From: Breznakia pachnodae
Lineage (GTDB): Bacteria > Bacillota_I > Bacilli_A > Erysipelotrichales > Erysipelotrichaceae
DNA: 64,000 nt
Reading direction: 5' to 3'
Assembly: GCF_030814225.1 (NCBI RefSeq)
Contig: NZ_JAUSUR010000004.1
Location: 1-64,000 of the forward strand
Below, piece by piece: positions 1 through 9,121 of this stretch (position 1 is the stretch's first letter; every line of letters begins with the position of its first letter). The translations under genes were made by a program, and so were the position numbers. Under the pieces are notes generated by a model. The model was given only the letters and a program-made list of their open reading frames with translations. It was not told where the DNA came from and did no database searches.

Positions 1-588
1 GTAGTTAGCTATTTCTTGTTTCTTTCTTTTCATCTTCCACAGCAACACCTTCAATCGATGATTCAAGTGTTTCATCATTACTTTGATATACAGCTCTTCA
101 AATAAATACAGATTTATTTCTTTTCCATCTACAATACAAGTATTATGTTTGGTATATGAAAACCCACATCCTTTAAAGATATGCAATTTAACACTATTTC
201 CTTGTGATATAGATATTAGACTATTGTGCACTTTCTTGAATTGCAAATATTGTTTTTCAACTTTCTTATACTTCTTTTTAATATTCTTATGTTCTCTAGT
301 TACTCGCTTTTCATGAAACTTTTGGATTTGAATACTTGTCTTTATTTTTGCTTTTACATCACTTATCACACTAAGTGGCATATAGTCATTAGTGCCATAT
401 CTTGCCTTCAACTTCTTTTGAAATCCTTTTCCTATTTTCACATCATAAAAAGTATCATCATAGCATCTACGATAGGTATAACGATACATTTGATTATATA
501 CTTTTAAATCATGATGGATACAATTTATTTGAGGTTCACTTAAATGTTTGAGATAGAATCGTTGACTTTGAGAGATAGTTTTTGACAT
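1..588 (-). CDS. TnpB-like (IS605 OrfB-type) transposase, N-terminal part
   Basis: The minus strand is open from an ATG at 588 to the window edge (196 codons), so the gene continues beyond position 1. The start follows an AAAGGAG ribosome-binding site eight bases upstream. The protein begins MSKTISQSQRFYLKHL and has a basic, Tyr/Arg-rich stretch (YNQMYRYTYRRCYDD) followed by Lys-rich helices and a KLHIFKGCGFSY segment. This resembles the N-terminal RNA-binding part of IS605 OrfB/TnpB-type proteins in gut Bacillota. The catalytic RuvC part would lie outside the window, so the assignment rests on resemblance only. No stop or frameshift is seen in the visible part. Confidence 0.5.
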   Translation of the reverse strand, partial: MSKTISQSQRFYLKHLSEPQINCIHHDLKVYNQMYRYTYRRCYDDTFYDVKIGKGFQKKLKARYGTNDYMPLSVISDVKAKIKTSIQIQKFHEKRVTREHKNIKKKYKKVEKQYLQFKKVHNSLISISQGNSVKLHIFKGCGFSYTKHNTCIVDGKEINLYLFEELYIKVMMKHLNHRLKVLLWKMKRKKQEIANY

Positions 589-778
589 AAGTATTACTCC
601 TTTTATTGGTTTATAATATTATATCAACGATTCAGTTTTGTTTATTTCTTATTAATCAAATAATACCATTATACCCCTAGTGATTCAATACTATTTTTAC
701 TAATATTTTCTCCAATTTCGCAGTGATTATTTTGTATATTTCACGCTTTCTCCTCTGACGAAACAAATTTCTTAATAT

Positions 779-804
779 ATAAAAAAAGAACATTAATCAT
801 GTTC
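779..804 (-). terminator. Intrinsic terminator after the MarR gene
   Basis: On the minus strand GAACAT-GATTA-ATGTTC forms a 6-bp hairpin followed by seven T. It lies directly behind the stop codon of the MarR-type gene. Confidence 0.7.
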
Positions 805-809
805 AATTT

Positions 810-1247
810 TTAAATCTTTAATTTCATGTAAGAGCTTAGTTTTTCATCATACTTCTTCAATGACTGTATTAACTCATCTAGCTCATCACCTAAATCATCA
901 TTTACTAAATCAAAGAAATGTTCATAACTCTCTTTTGATATTTTTCTTCCTTTGTCTGTAATTTCAATATAAGTAATACGTCGATCAACTTTAGATATTT
1001 TCTTTTTTAGCATTTTGTTTTCACTTAATTTTGTTACTACTACTGATAAGTTTGCTGCTGCCTTATTTAATACTTCAGAAAGTTTATTAAGTGTCATTTT
1101 ATCATGTGAATCACATATCCTAATCACTCTTAACTCTATATATGATATTTTATATTTTTCAAAAAAAGAAGCCATTAATGCCATTGCTGTATCTTGAATT
1201 CTATAACTTATCAATTCTACTTCTTCAATTTTCTTTTCATCCACCAT
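810..1247 (-). CDS. MarR-family transcriptional regulator
   Basis: A 145-residue protein with the MarR winged-helix layout: an N-terminal helix, a KMTLNKLSEVLNKAAANLSV recognition-helix region near residues 55-75, the wing with DRRITYIEITDKG, and a C-terminal dimerisation helix. The DRR-x-x-x-I-x-I-T-x-x-G wing signature is typical of the family. I chose the start at 1247 because a full AGGAGGT lies just upstream; an in-frame start at 1265 would sit upstream of that site. A perfect 11-bp inverted repeat lies over the upstream promoter, which fits autoregulation. The ligand and target genes cannot be told; no obvious efflux gene is adjacent. Confidence 0.85.
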   Translation of the reverse strand: MVDEKKIEEVELISYRIQDTAMALMASFFEKYKISYIELRVIRICDSHDKMTLNKLSEVLNKAAANLSVVVTKLSENKMLKKKISKVDRRITYIEITDKGRKISKESYEHFFDLVNDDLGDELDELIQSLKKYDEKLSSYMKLKI

Positions 1248-1262
1248 TGTACCTCCTGACAT

Positions 1263-1296
1263 CATTATATATAGTATAACATATTTATATATAATG
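1263..1296. promoter_or_regulatory. Candidate MarR operator/promoter dyad
   Basis: CATTATATATA (1263-1273) and TATATATAATG (1286-1296) form a perfect 11-bp inverted repeat with a 12-bp spacer. A TATACT -10-like box on the minus strand lies at the edge of the spacer (1273-1278). Position and symmetry fit a self-binding MarR dimer. Confidence 0.5.
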
Positions 1297-1321
1297 TATA
1301 ACCAAACGTTGAGTGAGGTAA

Positions 1322-1363
1322 TAAAAAAGAGAGATTAGAAAATATATAAAATCTAATGTCTCT
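1322..1363 (-). terminator. Intrinsic terminator after the zinc-ribbon/PH gene
   Basis: Twelve-base arms (1328-1339 and 1352-1363, one mismatch) make an AGAGACATTAGA/TCTAATCTCTCT hairpin followed on the minus strand by six T. Confidence 0.7.
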
Positions 1364-1370
1364 GTTTTTA

Positions 1371-1865
1371 TTATATCTTTTCGTGATATTGCACTGTCAT
1401 ATCTTCGCGAATGTTTAATACTGCTCTTCTGATAATATCTTTTACAGCAAATGCATCCAGAATATTCTGCATTACAAATACCCCTTCTGTGATATCTGTA
1501 GTATAGATGGTAATGTCACCAACTTTAGCAATACGATCAGTAACTGATTGTTTTACCTGAATGTCTTTCACATGACGTAATTCAACTTCAAACTGCTTTT
1601 TACCAATTAATCCATCAGTAATAATAATTCTTTCGTTTGTAACCTTATATCTTGTATCATTTAAAAAGCCCTTCGCTTTATCACCAATACCTTGAGGTTT
1701 CCCTTCCCAAAGTATAACCTCTTTGTCTGCTGGTTGAGCATTTGGACTAGTTTGATTACTTGGACTTTTTTGATTCATTTGAGCTTGTACGTTTGATAAA
1801 TCTGTACCACAGCTTGCACAAAATTGATTGTCTTGTGCATCGAATCCACATTTTGGACAAAACAT
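1371..1865 (-). CDS. Zinc-ribbon protein with PH-like domain
   Basis: A 164-residue protein. The first 25 residues hold a zinc ribbon (CPKCG...CASCG). A low-complexity Asn/Ser/Pro/Gln linker follows, then about 100 residues (EVILWEGKP..., RYKVTNERIIITDG, VELRHVKDIQVKQS, GDITIYT) with the pattern of a bacterial pleckstrin-homology domain. The start at 1865 (ATG) is preceded by AAGGAGGG; an in-frame GTG at 1874 overlaps that site. Function is unknown. It lies alone, with its own terminator. A related architecture recurs at 23749-24177, so this lineage keeps several such proteins. Confidence 0.75.
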   Translation of the reverse strand: MFCPKCGFDAQDNQFCASCGTDLSNVQAQMNQKSPSNQTSPNAQPADKEVILWEGKPQGIGDKAKGFLNDTRYKVTNERIIITDGLIGKKQFEVELRHVKDIQVKQSVTDRIAKVGDITIYTTDITEGVFVMQNILDAFAVKDIIRRAVLNIREDMTVQYHEKI

Positions 1866-1945
1866 TATTTGCACCCTCCTTAATTTTATTTCATTATACT
1901 ATAGGAAAATTGATATAACAATCTTTTGTCCACTATCTATTCTAT

Positions 1946-1988
1946 AGAAAAAGAGTCTATAGCAGTAATAATACTGATATAAACTCTT
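1946..1988 (-). terminator. Intrinsic terminator after the PTS/aldolase operon
   Basis: AAGAGT-CTATAGCAGTA (1951-1967) pairs with TACTGATATA-AACTCTT (1972-1988) around an ATAA loop with two mismatches. On the minus strand it is followed by a T-run. It sits just behind the aldolase stop. Confidence 0.75.
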
Positions 1989-1993
1989 AGTTG

Positions 1994-2848
1994 TTAGATT
2001 GCTTTATTTACACTGTCACAAACATGCATTTTTTCTTTAACATACTCTTTGACATATTCTTTTCCAATCGTATTATACTTTTTGGGATCAATTGTTTCTG
2101 GTTTATCTTCCAGAACTTCTTTGACACCTTTGGTAAATGCGATTCTTAAATCTGTAGCATAATTTACTTTACAGATTCCATTTTGAATACATTCTTTTAC
2201 TACTTCATCTGCTACTCCACTAGTTCCATGTAACACTAGTGGAATACTTACTACTTTTTTAATATCTTTTAATACATCTATTGCTAGTTTTGGTTCACCT
2301 TTGTACACTCCATGTGCGGTTCCAATACCAACTGCTAATGAAGATACATTGGTTCTCTTCACAAACTCTACTGCTTCTGTTGGATTGGTGTATGGATTTT
2401 CATCACCACCATCCAAGTCATCTTCTTTTCCTCCAACTTTACCCAGTTCTGCTTCTACTGAGATTGCAGAAGGTCGACAAGCATCTGCTACACGTTTTGA
2501 AATTTCAATATTATCTTCAAAGCTTTCATGTGAACCATCAATCATAATTGATGTATAACCAACTCTAAGTGCTTTCATACATAACTCAAAGCTATTTCCA
2601 TGATCTAAGTGAAGAGCAACTGGTATAGTTGCCTTATTCGCTAGAGCACTTACATTGGCAAGATATAACTCCAGTCCTGCATAACTGACTGTAGAAGGTG
2701 TTGTCTGGAGGATTACAGGAGACTTTAATTCCTCCGCTGCTTCGATAACTGCCATTACCATTTCCATATTTTCTACATTAAATGCACCTACTGCATACTT
2801 ATGTTTCTGTGCATCTTTTAACATTTGTTGTGTTGTAACTAAAGGCAT
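1994..2848 (-). CDS. Class II fructose/tagatose-bisphosphate aldolase
   Basis: 284 residues, the usual length of GatY/KbaY-type class II ketose-bisphosphate aldolases, which split the sugar bisphosphate into dihydroxyacetone phosphate and glyceraldehyde 3-phosphate. The metal and catalytic residues are visible: LHLDHGNS (Asp82, His83), VEAELGKVGG (Glu132/134), GIGTAHGVYKGEP (His179) and VLHGTSG (His207). It is the last gene of an operon with a PTS permease and a PfkB kinase, three bases from the PTS stop. The natural pathway is sugar uptake as the 1-phosphate, second phosphorylation, then cleavage. Whether the substrate is fructose or tagatose bisphosphate cannot be decided from the sequence. 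Confidence 0.9.
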   Translation of the reverse strand: MPLVTTQQMLKDAQKHKYAVGAFNVENMEMVMAVIEAAEELKSPVILQTTPSTVSYAGLELYLANVSALANKATIPVALHLDHGNSFELCMKALRVGYTSIMIDGSHESFEDNIEISKRVADACRPSAISVEAELGKVGGKEDDLDGGDENPYTNPTEAVEFVKRTNVSSLAVGIGTAHGVYKGEPKLAIDVLKDIKKVVSIPLVLHGTSGVADEVVKECIQNGICKVNYATDLRIAFTKGVKEVLEDKPETIDPKKYNTIGKEYVKEYVKEKMHVCDSVNKAI

Positions 2849-2851
2849 GAA

Positions 2852-4708
2852 TTAACCTCTGGTGCTTAAGACTGTAAGCACTTCTTTTTCATTTGGACAA
2901 TTACGTAATGCATCAATAAATTCTTCATGAATTAATTTCTTAGATAAATTTGCCAATGTCTGCAAATGCAAATTACCATCTGTTTCTTTTGCTGCTATCA
3001 TAAAGATTAAATTACATTTTTCACCATCTGGTGCATCATAATCAAATCCATTTTTCGATATACCTACTGCTACATTTGCTTTTTTCACTGCATTTGTTCT
3101 AGCATGAGGAATGGCAATTCCACTTCCTACTGCAGTACTTGCCTGAGCTTCTCTTTCTAAAATTGCTACTTTAAATTCTTCTTTATTACTAATCATTCCA
3201 TTCTCATCTAGTAATGCAATCATTTCGTCAATTACATCATTTTTATTTGTTGATTTTAAATCTATAGTAATTGTATTTTGGTCAAACAATTCTTCAAAGT
3301 CGATTGTGTTTTCTGAAATAGTTTCAGTTATTGTAGTTTCTTGTTCTACTTTAGGTGTTACAAAACGATAGAGTACTGCACCAACAACTGATCCAATTAA
3401 GATACATCCAACCCAAATAAATGGTTCATTCACAATTCCCAAAATTAAGAATCCACCATGAGGTGCAGGAACCTGAACTTTCATCATATACGTAAGAACT
3501 GCTGAAATTGAAGAAGCTATCATTAATACTGGTAAAACTTTTAATGGATTCTTTGCTGCAAAAGGAATTGCTCCTTCTGTAATATGTGTACACCCAAGAA
3601 TATAGTTAATAAGTCCTGCTGTACGATCTTCACTTGTAAAACGATCTTTAAAGAAGGTTGCTGCGATTGCAATTACAAGAGGAGGTGTAATACATGCTGC
3701 AGATACTCCAGCCATAAAGTAGAAGTTACCTTCTGCAAGTAATGCAGTTCCAGTTACATAAGCTGCTTTGTTTACTGGCCCACCCATATCAAATGCACTC
3801 ATACATCCTACTACGATTCCTAAAATAAATGGGTTTGAATCTTGTAGTCCTTTCAGGAAATCCATCATTGCCTGATTAAGTGCTGAGATTGGTTCTCCAA
3901 GTAATAACATCATTGCACCCATTACAAACACGGAAACAATTGGAAGAATGAAAATAGATTTTAATCCTTCTAAAGATCTTGGCATCTTTCTCATTGATTT
4001 TACTAAGAATAATACAAAGTAACCTGTTGCAAATCCACCAAGAATTCCTCCTAAGAATCCTCCACCTGTAGAATTTGCCAGCATACCTGTTACAAACCCA
4101 GTAATCATTCCTGGTCTACCTGCGATTGACTGTGCAATGAATGCAGTGAAAATCGGAACCATTAATCCCATTGCCACTCCACCAATCTCTTTAATAGATG
4201 CTGCTATCTCATTATATTGCGAACTTGTAGGATCAAATGAATAGATTCCCCACAGGAATGAAATAGCTGTTAATACCCCACCAGCCACTACTAGAGGAAG
4301 CATATGTGATACACCATTCATTAAATGTTTATAAATTGTATGCCCAACTGATTGTTTTCCTACTTCAACTGCTCCTGATTGTTTTGCCCCACCACGTACT
4401 GGTACTTTTCCATCAAGACATAATTGAATTAATTCCTTTGCCTTGTTGATTCCATCTGTTACTGATACTTCTAATACTGGTTTTCCATTAAAACGATCCA
4501 TATCAACGGTTTTATCACATGCAACAATAATTGCATCTGCACTATTGATATCTGCTGCTGTTAATTCATTTTCAGCTCCAATCGCTCCATTTGTTTCTAC
4601 TTTTATTTCTACACCCAATTCTTTTGCTGCTACTTCTAATGACTCTTGTGCCATATAGGTATGTGCTATCCCTGTTGGACATCCTGTTACTGCCAAAATC
4701 TTTTTCAT
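2852..4708 (-). CDS. fruA: PTS fructose-type transporter, fused EIIB-EIIC-EIIA
   Basis: A 618-residue phosphotransferase permease with all three domains in the order B-C-A. EIIB occupies about residues 1-100 with the phospho-cysteine in AVTGCPTGIAH (Cys10). EIIC is a membrane domain at about 125-460 with many Gly-rich hydrophobic helices. EIIA is at about 470-618 with the phospho-histidine in GSGIAIPHA (His535). This order is common in Bacillota fructose permeases. A gene two bases upstream encodes the matching kinase and one downstream the aldolase. Fructose is the likeliest substrate, but a related hexose or hexitol is possible. Start supported by AAGGATGGTGA. Confidence 0.93.
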   Translation of the reverse strand: MKKILAVTGCPTGIAHTYMAQESLEVAAKELGVEIKVETNGAIGAENELTAADINSADAIIVACDKTVDMDRFNGKPVLEVSVTDGINKAKELIQLCLDGKVPVRGGAKQSGAVEVGKQSVGHTIYKHLMNGVSHMLPLVVAGGVLTAISFLWGIYSFDPTSSQYNEIAASIKEIGGVAMGLMVPIFTAFIAQSIAGRPGMITGFVTGMLANSTGGGFLGGILGGFATGYFVLFLVKSMRKMPRSLEGLKSIFILPIVSVFVMGAMMLLLGEPISALNQAMMDFLKGLQDSNPFILGIVVGCMSAFDMGGPVNKAAYVTGTALLAEGNFYFMAGVSAACITPPLVIAIAATFFKDRFTSEDRTAGLINYILGCTHITEGAIPFAAKNPLKVLPVLMIASSISAVLTYMMKVQVPAPHGGFLILGIVNEPFIWVGCILIGSVVGAVLYRFVTPKVEQETTITETISENTIDFEELFDQNTITIDLKSTNKNDVIDEMIALLDENGMISNKEEFKVAILEREAQASTAVGSGIAIPHARTNAVKKANVAVGISKNGFDYDAPDGEKCNLIFMIAAKETDGNLHLQTLANLSKKLIHEEFIDALRNCPNEKEVLTVLSTRG

Positions 4709-4709
4709 A

Positions 4710-5630
4710 TTATTTCACCATCCTTACATGTATTTTATCTTTATAGTTTTCTACCTTCTTAAAATCACCCAATGCATTGCTTTCTGCAACATTTGCTCCA
4801 ATTGCTGCAGACTTTTTAAGTGCCTCTTCTATTTTGGTATTGTCCATTAACCATATACTCATAAATCCAGCCAATGCAGCATCACCTGCACATGCAGAAC
4901 TTAATAGTTCAATCTCAACTGCAGAAGCATAATATATATGTTCTCCATTATAGAAGTAAGAACCTTTTTCTCCTAACGTTAATAAGATATTTTGTGCACC
5001 TTGCTCATATAAATATTCAAGGGCATCAATAACATCTGCTTCATCTCGTATAATCAATCCAAAGATATCCTTAATTTCTTCATCATTTGGCTTAATTAAA
5101 TAGGGATGAAATTGAAGTAAACTTTTTAATTTCTTAGAACTTATATCTAAAATAACTTTTACCTCTTTCTCTTCACAAACCTTTAGGATACTCTGATAAT
5201 AATCCGAATCAATTCCTACTGGTAAACTGCCACTGATGGATAAGCAATCCATATCATCAGCATTCTTTATTAACTCTAATAATTCCGTCTGCTTACTTTC
5301 TGGAACATAAGATCCTTCATTGACCATCTTATACTCTTTTTCACCATCAAACAGAAAGATATTAATTCGGGTTGTATCCTCAATCCAAGTAGGTAAGACT
5401 TCATAACCATTCTTTAATGATTCTTCCACAATATATTTTCCAGAAAACCCACCAAAGAAGCCTAATATTTTCGTTGGGATATTATAGTATCCTAAAACAA
5501 AACTTACATTTAAACCTTTCCCATTTGGTGTATACACAGTATCTCGAGTACGGTTTACTACTTTTGGTTCTAATCCATCTGTTGTTATGTTCATATCAAT
5601 CGCTGGATTTGTAGTCAAAGTATAAATCAT
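4710..5630 (-). CDS. fruK: 1-phosphofructokinase (PfkB family)
   Basis: 306 residues, the family length. NPAIDMN near the start and PNGKGLNVS (36-44) are the sugar-phosphate-binding motifs of FruK/LacC-type kinases. The catalytic loop reads SACAGDAALAGF with the base Asp250; the usual first Gly of GAGD is Cys here, a mild variation. It phosphorylates the sugar 1-phosphate delivered by the PTS permease to the bisphosphate used by the aldolase. It is the first gene after the regulator, with GGAGGAG before the start. A tagatose-6-phosphate kinase role is the main alternative. Confidence 0.88.
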   Translation of the reverse strand: MIYTLTTNPAIDMNITTDGLEPKVVNRTRDTVYTPNGKGLNVSFVLGYYNIPTKILGFFGGFSGKYIVEESLKNGYEVLPTWIEDTTRINIFLFDGEKEYKMVNEGSYVPESKQTELLELIKNADDMDCLSISGSLPVGIDSDYYQSILKVCEEKEVKVILDISSKKLKSLLQFHPYLIKPNDEEIKDIFGLIIRDEADVIDALEYLYEQGAQNILLTLGEKGSYFYNGEHIYYASAVEIELLSSACAGDAALAGFMSIWLMDNTKIEEALKKSAAIGANVAESNALGDFKKVENYKDKIHVRMVK

Positions 5631-5716
5631 TAAACTCCTCCTCTCTTTACACTTTTAGTATAAGAAAAAGATAGATGAAAATCTTTCCAAAAAATGAAAA
5701 TCATCATCTACCTTGT

Positions 5717-6454
5717 CTAATAAATAGCTAAATAATCAATTATAATTCGTGCAATTATGCTGAGTGATACCCTTGAAGAAACCTCGTATTTTGATATTGC
5801 CTGGTGCTCATGTTTATATCCAATCAGGTTTACTGTTGCATATTTACTTAACTGTGAGTTCTCGTTGCAACAACAGTTAATAATCTTACAGCCATTACGA
5901 TTACCACTTTCAAGTGTTTCAATTAATTCCGTTGTTTTACCATTTAGCGAAAATGCAAATAGACATTCGTCACTTTTGATTTCACTTCCAACCTTTCGCA
6001 TAATATTTGGATCTTTAATACAAACAGCATTTACATCCAATAGTTGAAGTTTAAAAGCAAATTCCTCAGCTACATATTCACTTAATCCTCTTCCCAAGAC
6101 AAATACTCGTTTACTGTTTTTTATAATATAAATACTATCCAAAATATTCTGAATTGAAATTCTCTCAATATCATTTTGTGCTTCAATTAAAGATTTCTCC
6201 ATAATCTCTCTAGCAGCCTGAATATCCGTATCTTTATGTTTGGCAGAAGATTTATAACGTAGTTCATTAAATCCTGCAATACCACATTTACGAATCGCAC
6301 GTGATACAGTGGATGGTGATGAGAAGGTATTGAATGCAATATCTACAATTGATAATGTTGGAAGATTATCTTCATTATCATTAATATACCGTATTACTTC
6401 TAACTCCGTTTTTGACAAGCTATCAATAATATCCTGATTAAGTTGAATAATCAT
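5717..6454 (-). CDS. RpiR-family transcriptional regulator (HTH plus SIS domain)
   Basis: 245 residues with an N-terminal RpiR helix-turn-helix (about 1-77; SIVDIAFNTFSSPSTVSRAIRKCG) and a C-terminal SIS sugar-phosphate-binding domain (about 105-240; KRVFVLGRGLSEYVAEEF and FAFSLNGKTTEL). It lies upstream of the kinase-permease-aldolase genes in the same direction with an 86-bp gap. This makes it the likely local regulator responding to the phosphorylated sugar. The ATG at 6454 is chosen over the in-frame GTG at 6460 because GGAGGT lies seven bases before it. Confidence 0.88.
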   Translation of the reverse strand: MIIQLNQDIIDSLSKTELEVIRYINDNEDNLPTLSIVDIAFNTFSSPSTVSRAIRKCGIAGFNELRYKSSAKHKDTDIQAAREIMEKSLIEAQNDIERISIQNILDSIYIIKNSKRVFVLGRGLSEYVAEEFAFKLQLLDVNAVCIKDPNIMRKVGSEIKSDECLFAFSLNGKTTELIETLESGNRNGCKIINCCCNENSQLSKYATVNLIGYKHEHQAISKYEVSSRVSLSIIARIIIDYLAIY

Positions 6455-6532
6455 AAACACACCTCCATCTTATAGTTATATCCTACGATAAGAATAATCT
6501 ATACACAAGAATAAATTATTAGAACTTATAGC

Positions 6533-6862
6533 TTATGTTATAAATTCATTTACCTCAGATTCCAAAATATCAATCAAAGATTCTTCCATAAACTGATAAT
6601 CATCATAAATATTAAGAACAACTAATTTCTTATCTTCTATAACATCCTGATATTTCATCTTGATTCGCTGTGCATGCTTTTTTTCCATACAAAAAATAAT
6701 ATCTGCCCAACCAAGTAAACCAACAGTTACTTTAATCCTGGAGTTATTTTCGGTACCTGCTGAACGAGCAGTATGTCCATTTACTCCATTAAATATTTTT
6801 TCAGCAGTTAAGCTTCTTCTTTTGTTTTGACTACACAAAAACAGTAATTTCATCTTTTCCAT
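6533..6862 (-). CDS. Low-molecular-weight protein-tyrosine-phosphatase-like protein
   Basis: 109 residues from the ATG at 6862. The P-loop FLCSQNKRRS fits the CX5R signature (Cys10, Arg16) of low-molecular-weight phosphotyrosine phosphatases. A late NIYDDYQFMEES supplies the expected acid region. The family is usually about 150 residues; this is the short form found in many bacteria. ADIIFCMEKKHAQRI matches the central conserved strand and helix. The start is uncertain: a GTG at 6886 and an ATG at 6853 are in frame, and no strong ribosome-binding site singles one out. It stands alone between the PTS operon and the NlpC genes, so its substrate is unknown. Confidence 0.75.
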   Translation of the reverse strand: MEKMKLLFLCSQNKRRSLTAEKIFNGVNGHTARSAGTENNSRIKVTVGLLGWADIIFCMEKKHAQRIKMKYQDVIEDKKLVVLNIYDDYQFMEESLIDILESEVNEFIT

Positions 6863-6894
6863 ATATTCAATTATAACAAATCTCACTAGATATT

Positions 6895-6918
6895 GAAAAA
6901 GTCCTTTCGGACTTTATT
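6895..6918 (-). terminator. Intrinsic terminator after the NlpC/P60 operon
   Basis: AAAGTCC-GAAA-GGACTTT (6898-6915) with a stable GAAA tetraloop on the minus strand, followed by T residues. It closes the operon that starts near 11.85 kb. Confidence 0.85.
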
Positions 6919-6953
6919 GATTATATTTGAAAAAATATTTCATCATTTAGTAT

Positions 6954-8042
6954 TTATTCAACTCTTCTTATCTGATCAAAAGTTTCTAATCCATACAAAC
7001 TCCGAGTTATGATTCCTGTTTCTGCATTTTTAGCTTCTACTATTTTCCAGTCACCAAGATAAAGCATTGCATGATTTCCCCTAATCAAAATATCTCCTGG
7101 CTGTGCCTGAGCAATATCTGTCGATCCAATATCATATCCTGATACTAATACCGAGTATCCCATCGAGTAACCATTTTGTTGATAGGCAAATAAAATTAAA
7201 CCATCACAATCAAAACTATCCGGCCCATTAGTATCTAGAACATAGGGTTTCCCAACTTGGTTCAATGCAGTATTTATTACATCCTGAATTGTTCCTTTAT
7301 TTTGCACAGGAGCATTCTGTGTATTTTCTGATACTGAACTATTTATATTATCATTACTTGTATTATTTGTTTGTTCAAAAGACTTTTCTTCAATTTCTTT
7401 TTCTCTAACAGTAACTTTAAACTTTAGTTCCGTACTATTTCTATTACTATCTACTGCAACAACTGTAAGTTCATAATCACCCACAGTGTTAGTATCTACT
7501 GCTCCATCAATAGTATAATAATTTACTTTATCTACAGATACAGTTGCATCTCTATCCTTTGATTTCACATTTGTCTTTTCTAATTCTTCTTTAGATATAT
7601 ATTCAATAGCACCATCTACTGGATCGCTAACTGACTCTATGTTTGATAGAACATCATATTGATTATCTATATCAATGGTAGGATTTTCTTCCTTCATCTT
7701 TATTTTTGGTTTCTTCGTATCTATTATTTCAATAGTTTTATTAAACTTCTTTTTTTGACCATCTTTTTCAACAACAAAAATTAAAGTATGTTTTCCTATT
7801 TCCATTGTGTTTAGTATAGGATATTCTTTTATTTTCCCATCTATTTCTTTCACTAAAGTTTTGGATTCAAAATTTTCAGTTCCATACTCTATCTCCACTA
7901 GACTTTCATCAAAAGTCAAATTAATACTCTTTTTCACCTCATTCTTCTTATAGTTATCATATATATAATAACTACTGATACCAGCAACAATGATAAAAAG
8001 AGAAACTAATAATATTATATATTTGCTTTTATTCGCTTTCAT
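6954..8042 (-). CDS. Membrane-anchored NlpC/P60 cell-wall hydrolase, paralogue 1
   Basis: 362 residues. An N-terminal membrane anchor (about 8-28) is followed by two Ig/DUF5011-like beta-sandwich segments (DTKKPKIKMKEENPTIDID..., GDYELTVVAVDSNRNSTELKFKVTV), a Ser/Asn-rich linker and a C-terminal NlpC/P60 domain (about 252-362). The catalytic Cys is in DSFDCDGL (Cys279) and the His in GNHAMLYLG (His324). The usual Ser after Cys is replaced by Asp. It should cut peptidoglycan stem peptides outside the membrane. It is the third of three tandem paralogues, three bases from its neighbour. It is the most diverged of the three: DTNGPDSF replaces GGRGPDSF before the catalytic Cys. Confidence 0.85.
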   Translation of the reverse strand: MKANKSKYIILLVSLFIIVAGISSYYIYDNYKKNEVKKSINLTFDESLVEIEYGTENFESKTLVKEIDGKIKEYPILNTMEIGKHTLIFVVEKDGQKKKFNKTIEIIDTKKPKIKMKEENPTIDIDNQYDVLSNIESVSDPVDGAIEYISKEELEKTNVKSKDRDATVSVDKVNYYTIDGAVDTNTVGDYELTVVAVDSNRNSTELKFKVTVREKEIEEKSFEQTNNTSNDNINSSVSENTQNAPVQNKGTIQDVINTALNQVGKPYVLDTNGPDSFDCDGLILFAYQQNGYSMGYSVLVSGYDIGSTDIAQAQPGDILIRGNHAMLYLGDWKIVEAKNAETGIITRSLYGLETFDQIRRVE

Positions 8043-8045
8043 ACT

Positions 8046-9119
8046 CTATCTCACTCTTCTTATATCTAAAAATTTCCAAGCACCCGGTTCTCCATACAAA
8101 TATCTATCAGAAATTCGAACACCTGCAGATGAAACTGCTTCAATAACCTTTCCATCTCCTAAATATATAGATACATGATTTTCCGTATATATAATGTCAC
8201 CTGGTTGTGCTACATCTAATGTATTTCCCACACTATATCCTGAATACGCTCCTGATGATGCCATAGAATATCCATTCTGAACAAACGCATATAAGACTAA
8301 TCCATCACAGTCAAAAGAATCTGGTCCTCTGCCTCCAGTTACATAAGGTTTTCCAATTTGATTTAATGCTGTGTTTATTACATCTTGAATTGAACCCTTT
8401 GTCTGGACAGGGATATTCTGATTTTCATTTGTTGGGTTATTATTCGCTTGATTTTCACTTTCTGGTTTTCCTGCATCTTGTTGATTATTATTTTCAGTAT
8501 CATTTTCTCTCTGCTTGACACTGACTTTAAATACAGATTCCATGCTATTTCCATTTTTATCAACTGCTAGTACTTTGATTTCGTAATCGTCTACAACACT
8601 AGTATCGATAACTCCTGAAACAGTATAATAGTTTGCTCTTTTCTTTTCACTTAACTCATCCAATTCTTCTTTTGATATATATTCAATAACGCCATCTACT
8701 GGATCGCTAACTGACTCTATGTTTGATAGAACATCATATTGAGCATCTATATCAATGATAGGATTCTCCTCTTTTAATCTTATTTCTGGTTTCTTCGTAT
8801 CTACTATTTCAATTGTTTTTGTAAATTCCTTTTTTTGAGAATCCTTTGTGACTACAAATACTAAGGATTTCTTTCCTACCTCCATCGTATTTAAATCAGG
8901 ATATTTCTCAATCTTCCCTTCTACCTTTTTCACCAAAATTTTTGTATCAAAATCTTGTGTTCCATATTCAACTTCATTAAGTTCATCATCAAACTGTAAA
9001 ACAATACTATCTAAAATTTCATTCTTTTTATAATCATCAAATATTAAATATCCTCCAATACTAATTAAAATCACAATAACAATTATGATAATTATATATC
9101 TTTTCCTTTTCATTCCCAT
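8046..9119 (-). CDS. Membrane-anchored NlpC/P60 cell-wall hydrolase, paralogue 2
   Basis: 357 residues with the same layout as its neighbours: membrane anchor (about 8-27), Ig/DUF5011-like repeats, Asn/Gln-rich linker (about 205-240), NlpC/P60 domain. GGRGPDSFDCDGLV carries the catalytic Cys271 and ENHVSIYLGDG the His315. AQPGDI before the His is a family hallmark. GGAGGG lies ten bases before the ATG. The spacing of three bases to paralogue 1 and two to paralogue 3 shows one transcript. Long identical stretches between paralogues 1 and 2 (for example DVLSNIESVSDPVDG) point to a recent duplication. Confidence 0.87.
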   Translation of the reverse strand: MGMKRKRYIIIIIVIVILISIGGYLIFDDYKKNEILDSIVLQFDDELNEVEYGTQDFDTKILVKKVEGKIEKYPDLNTMEVGKKSLVFVVTKDSQKKEFTKTIEIVDTKKPEIRLKEENPIIDIDAQYDVLSNIESVSDPVDGVIEYISKEELDELSEKKRANYYTVSGVIDTSVVDDYEIKVLAVDKNGNSMESVFKVSVKQRENDTENNNQQDAGKPESENQANNNPTNENQNIPVQTKGSIQDVINTALNQIGKPYVTGGRGPDSFDCDGLVLYAFVQNGYSMASSGAYSGYSVGNTLDVAQPGDIIYTENHVSIYLGDGKVIEAVSSAGVRISDRYLYGEPGAWKFLDIRRVR

Positions 9120-9121
9120 TA

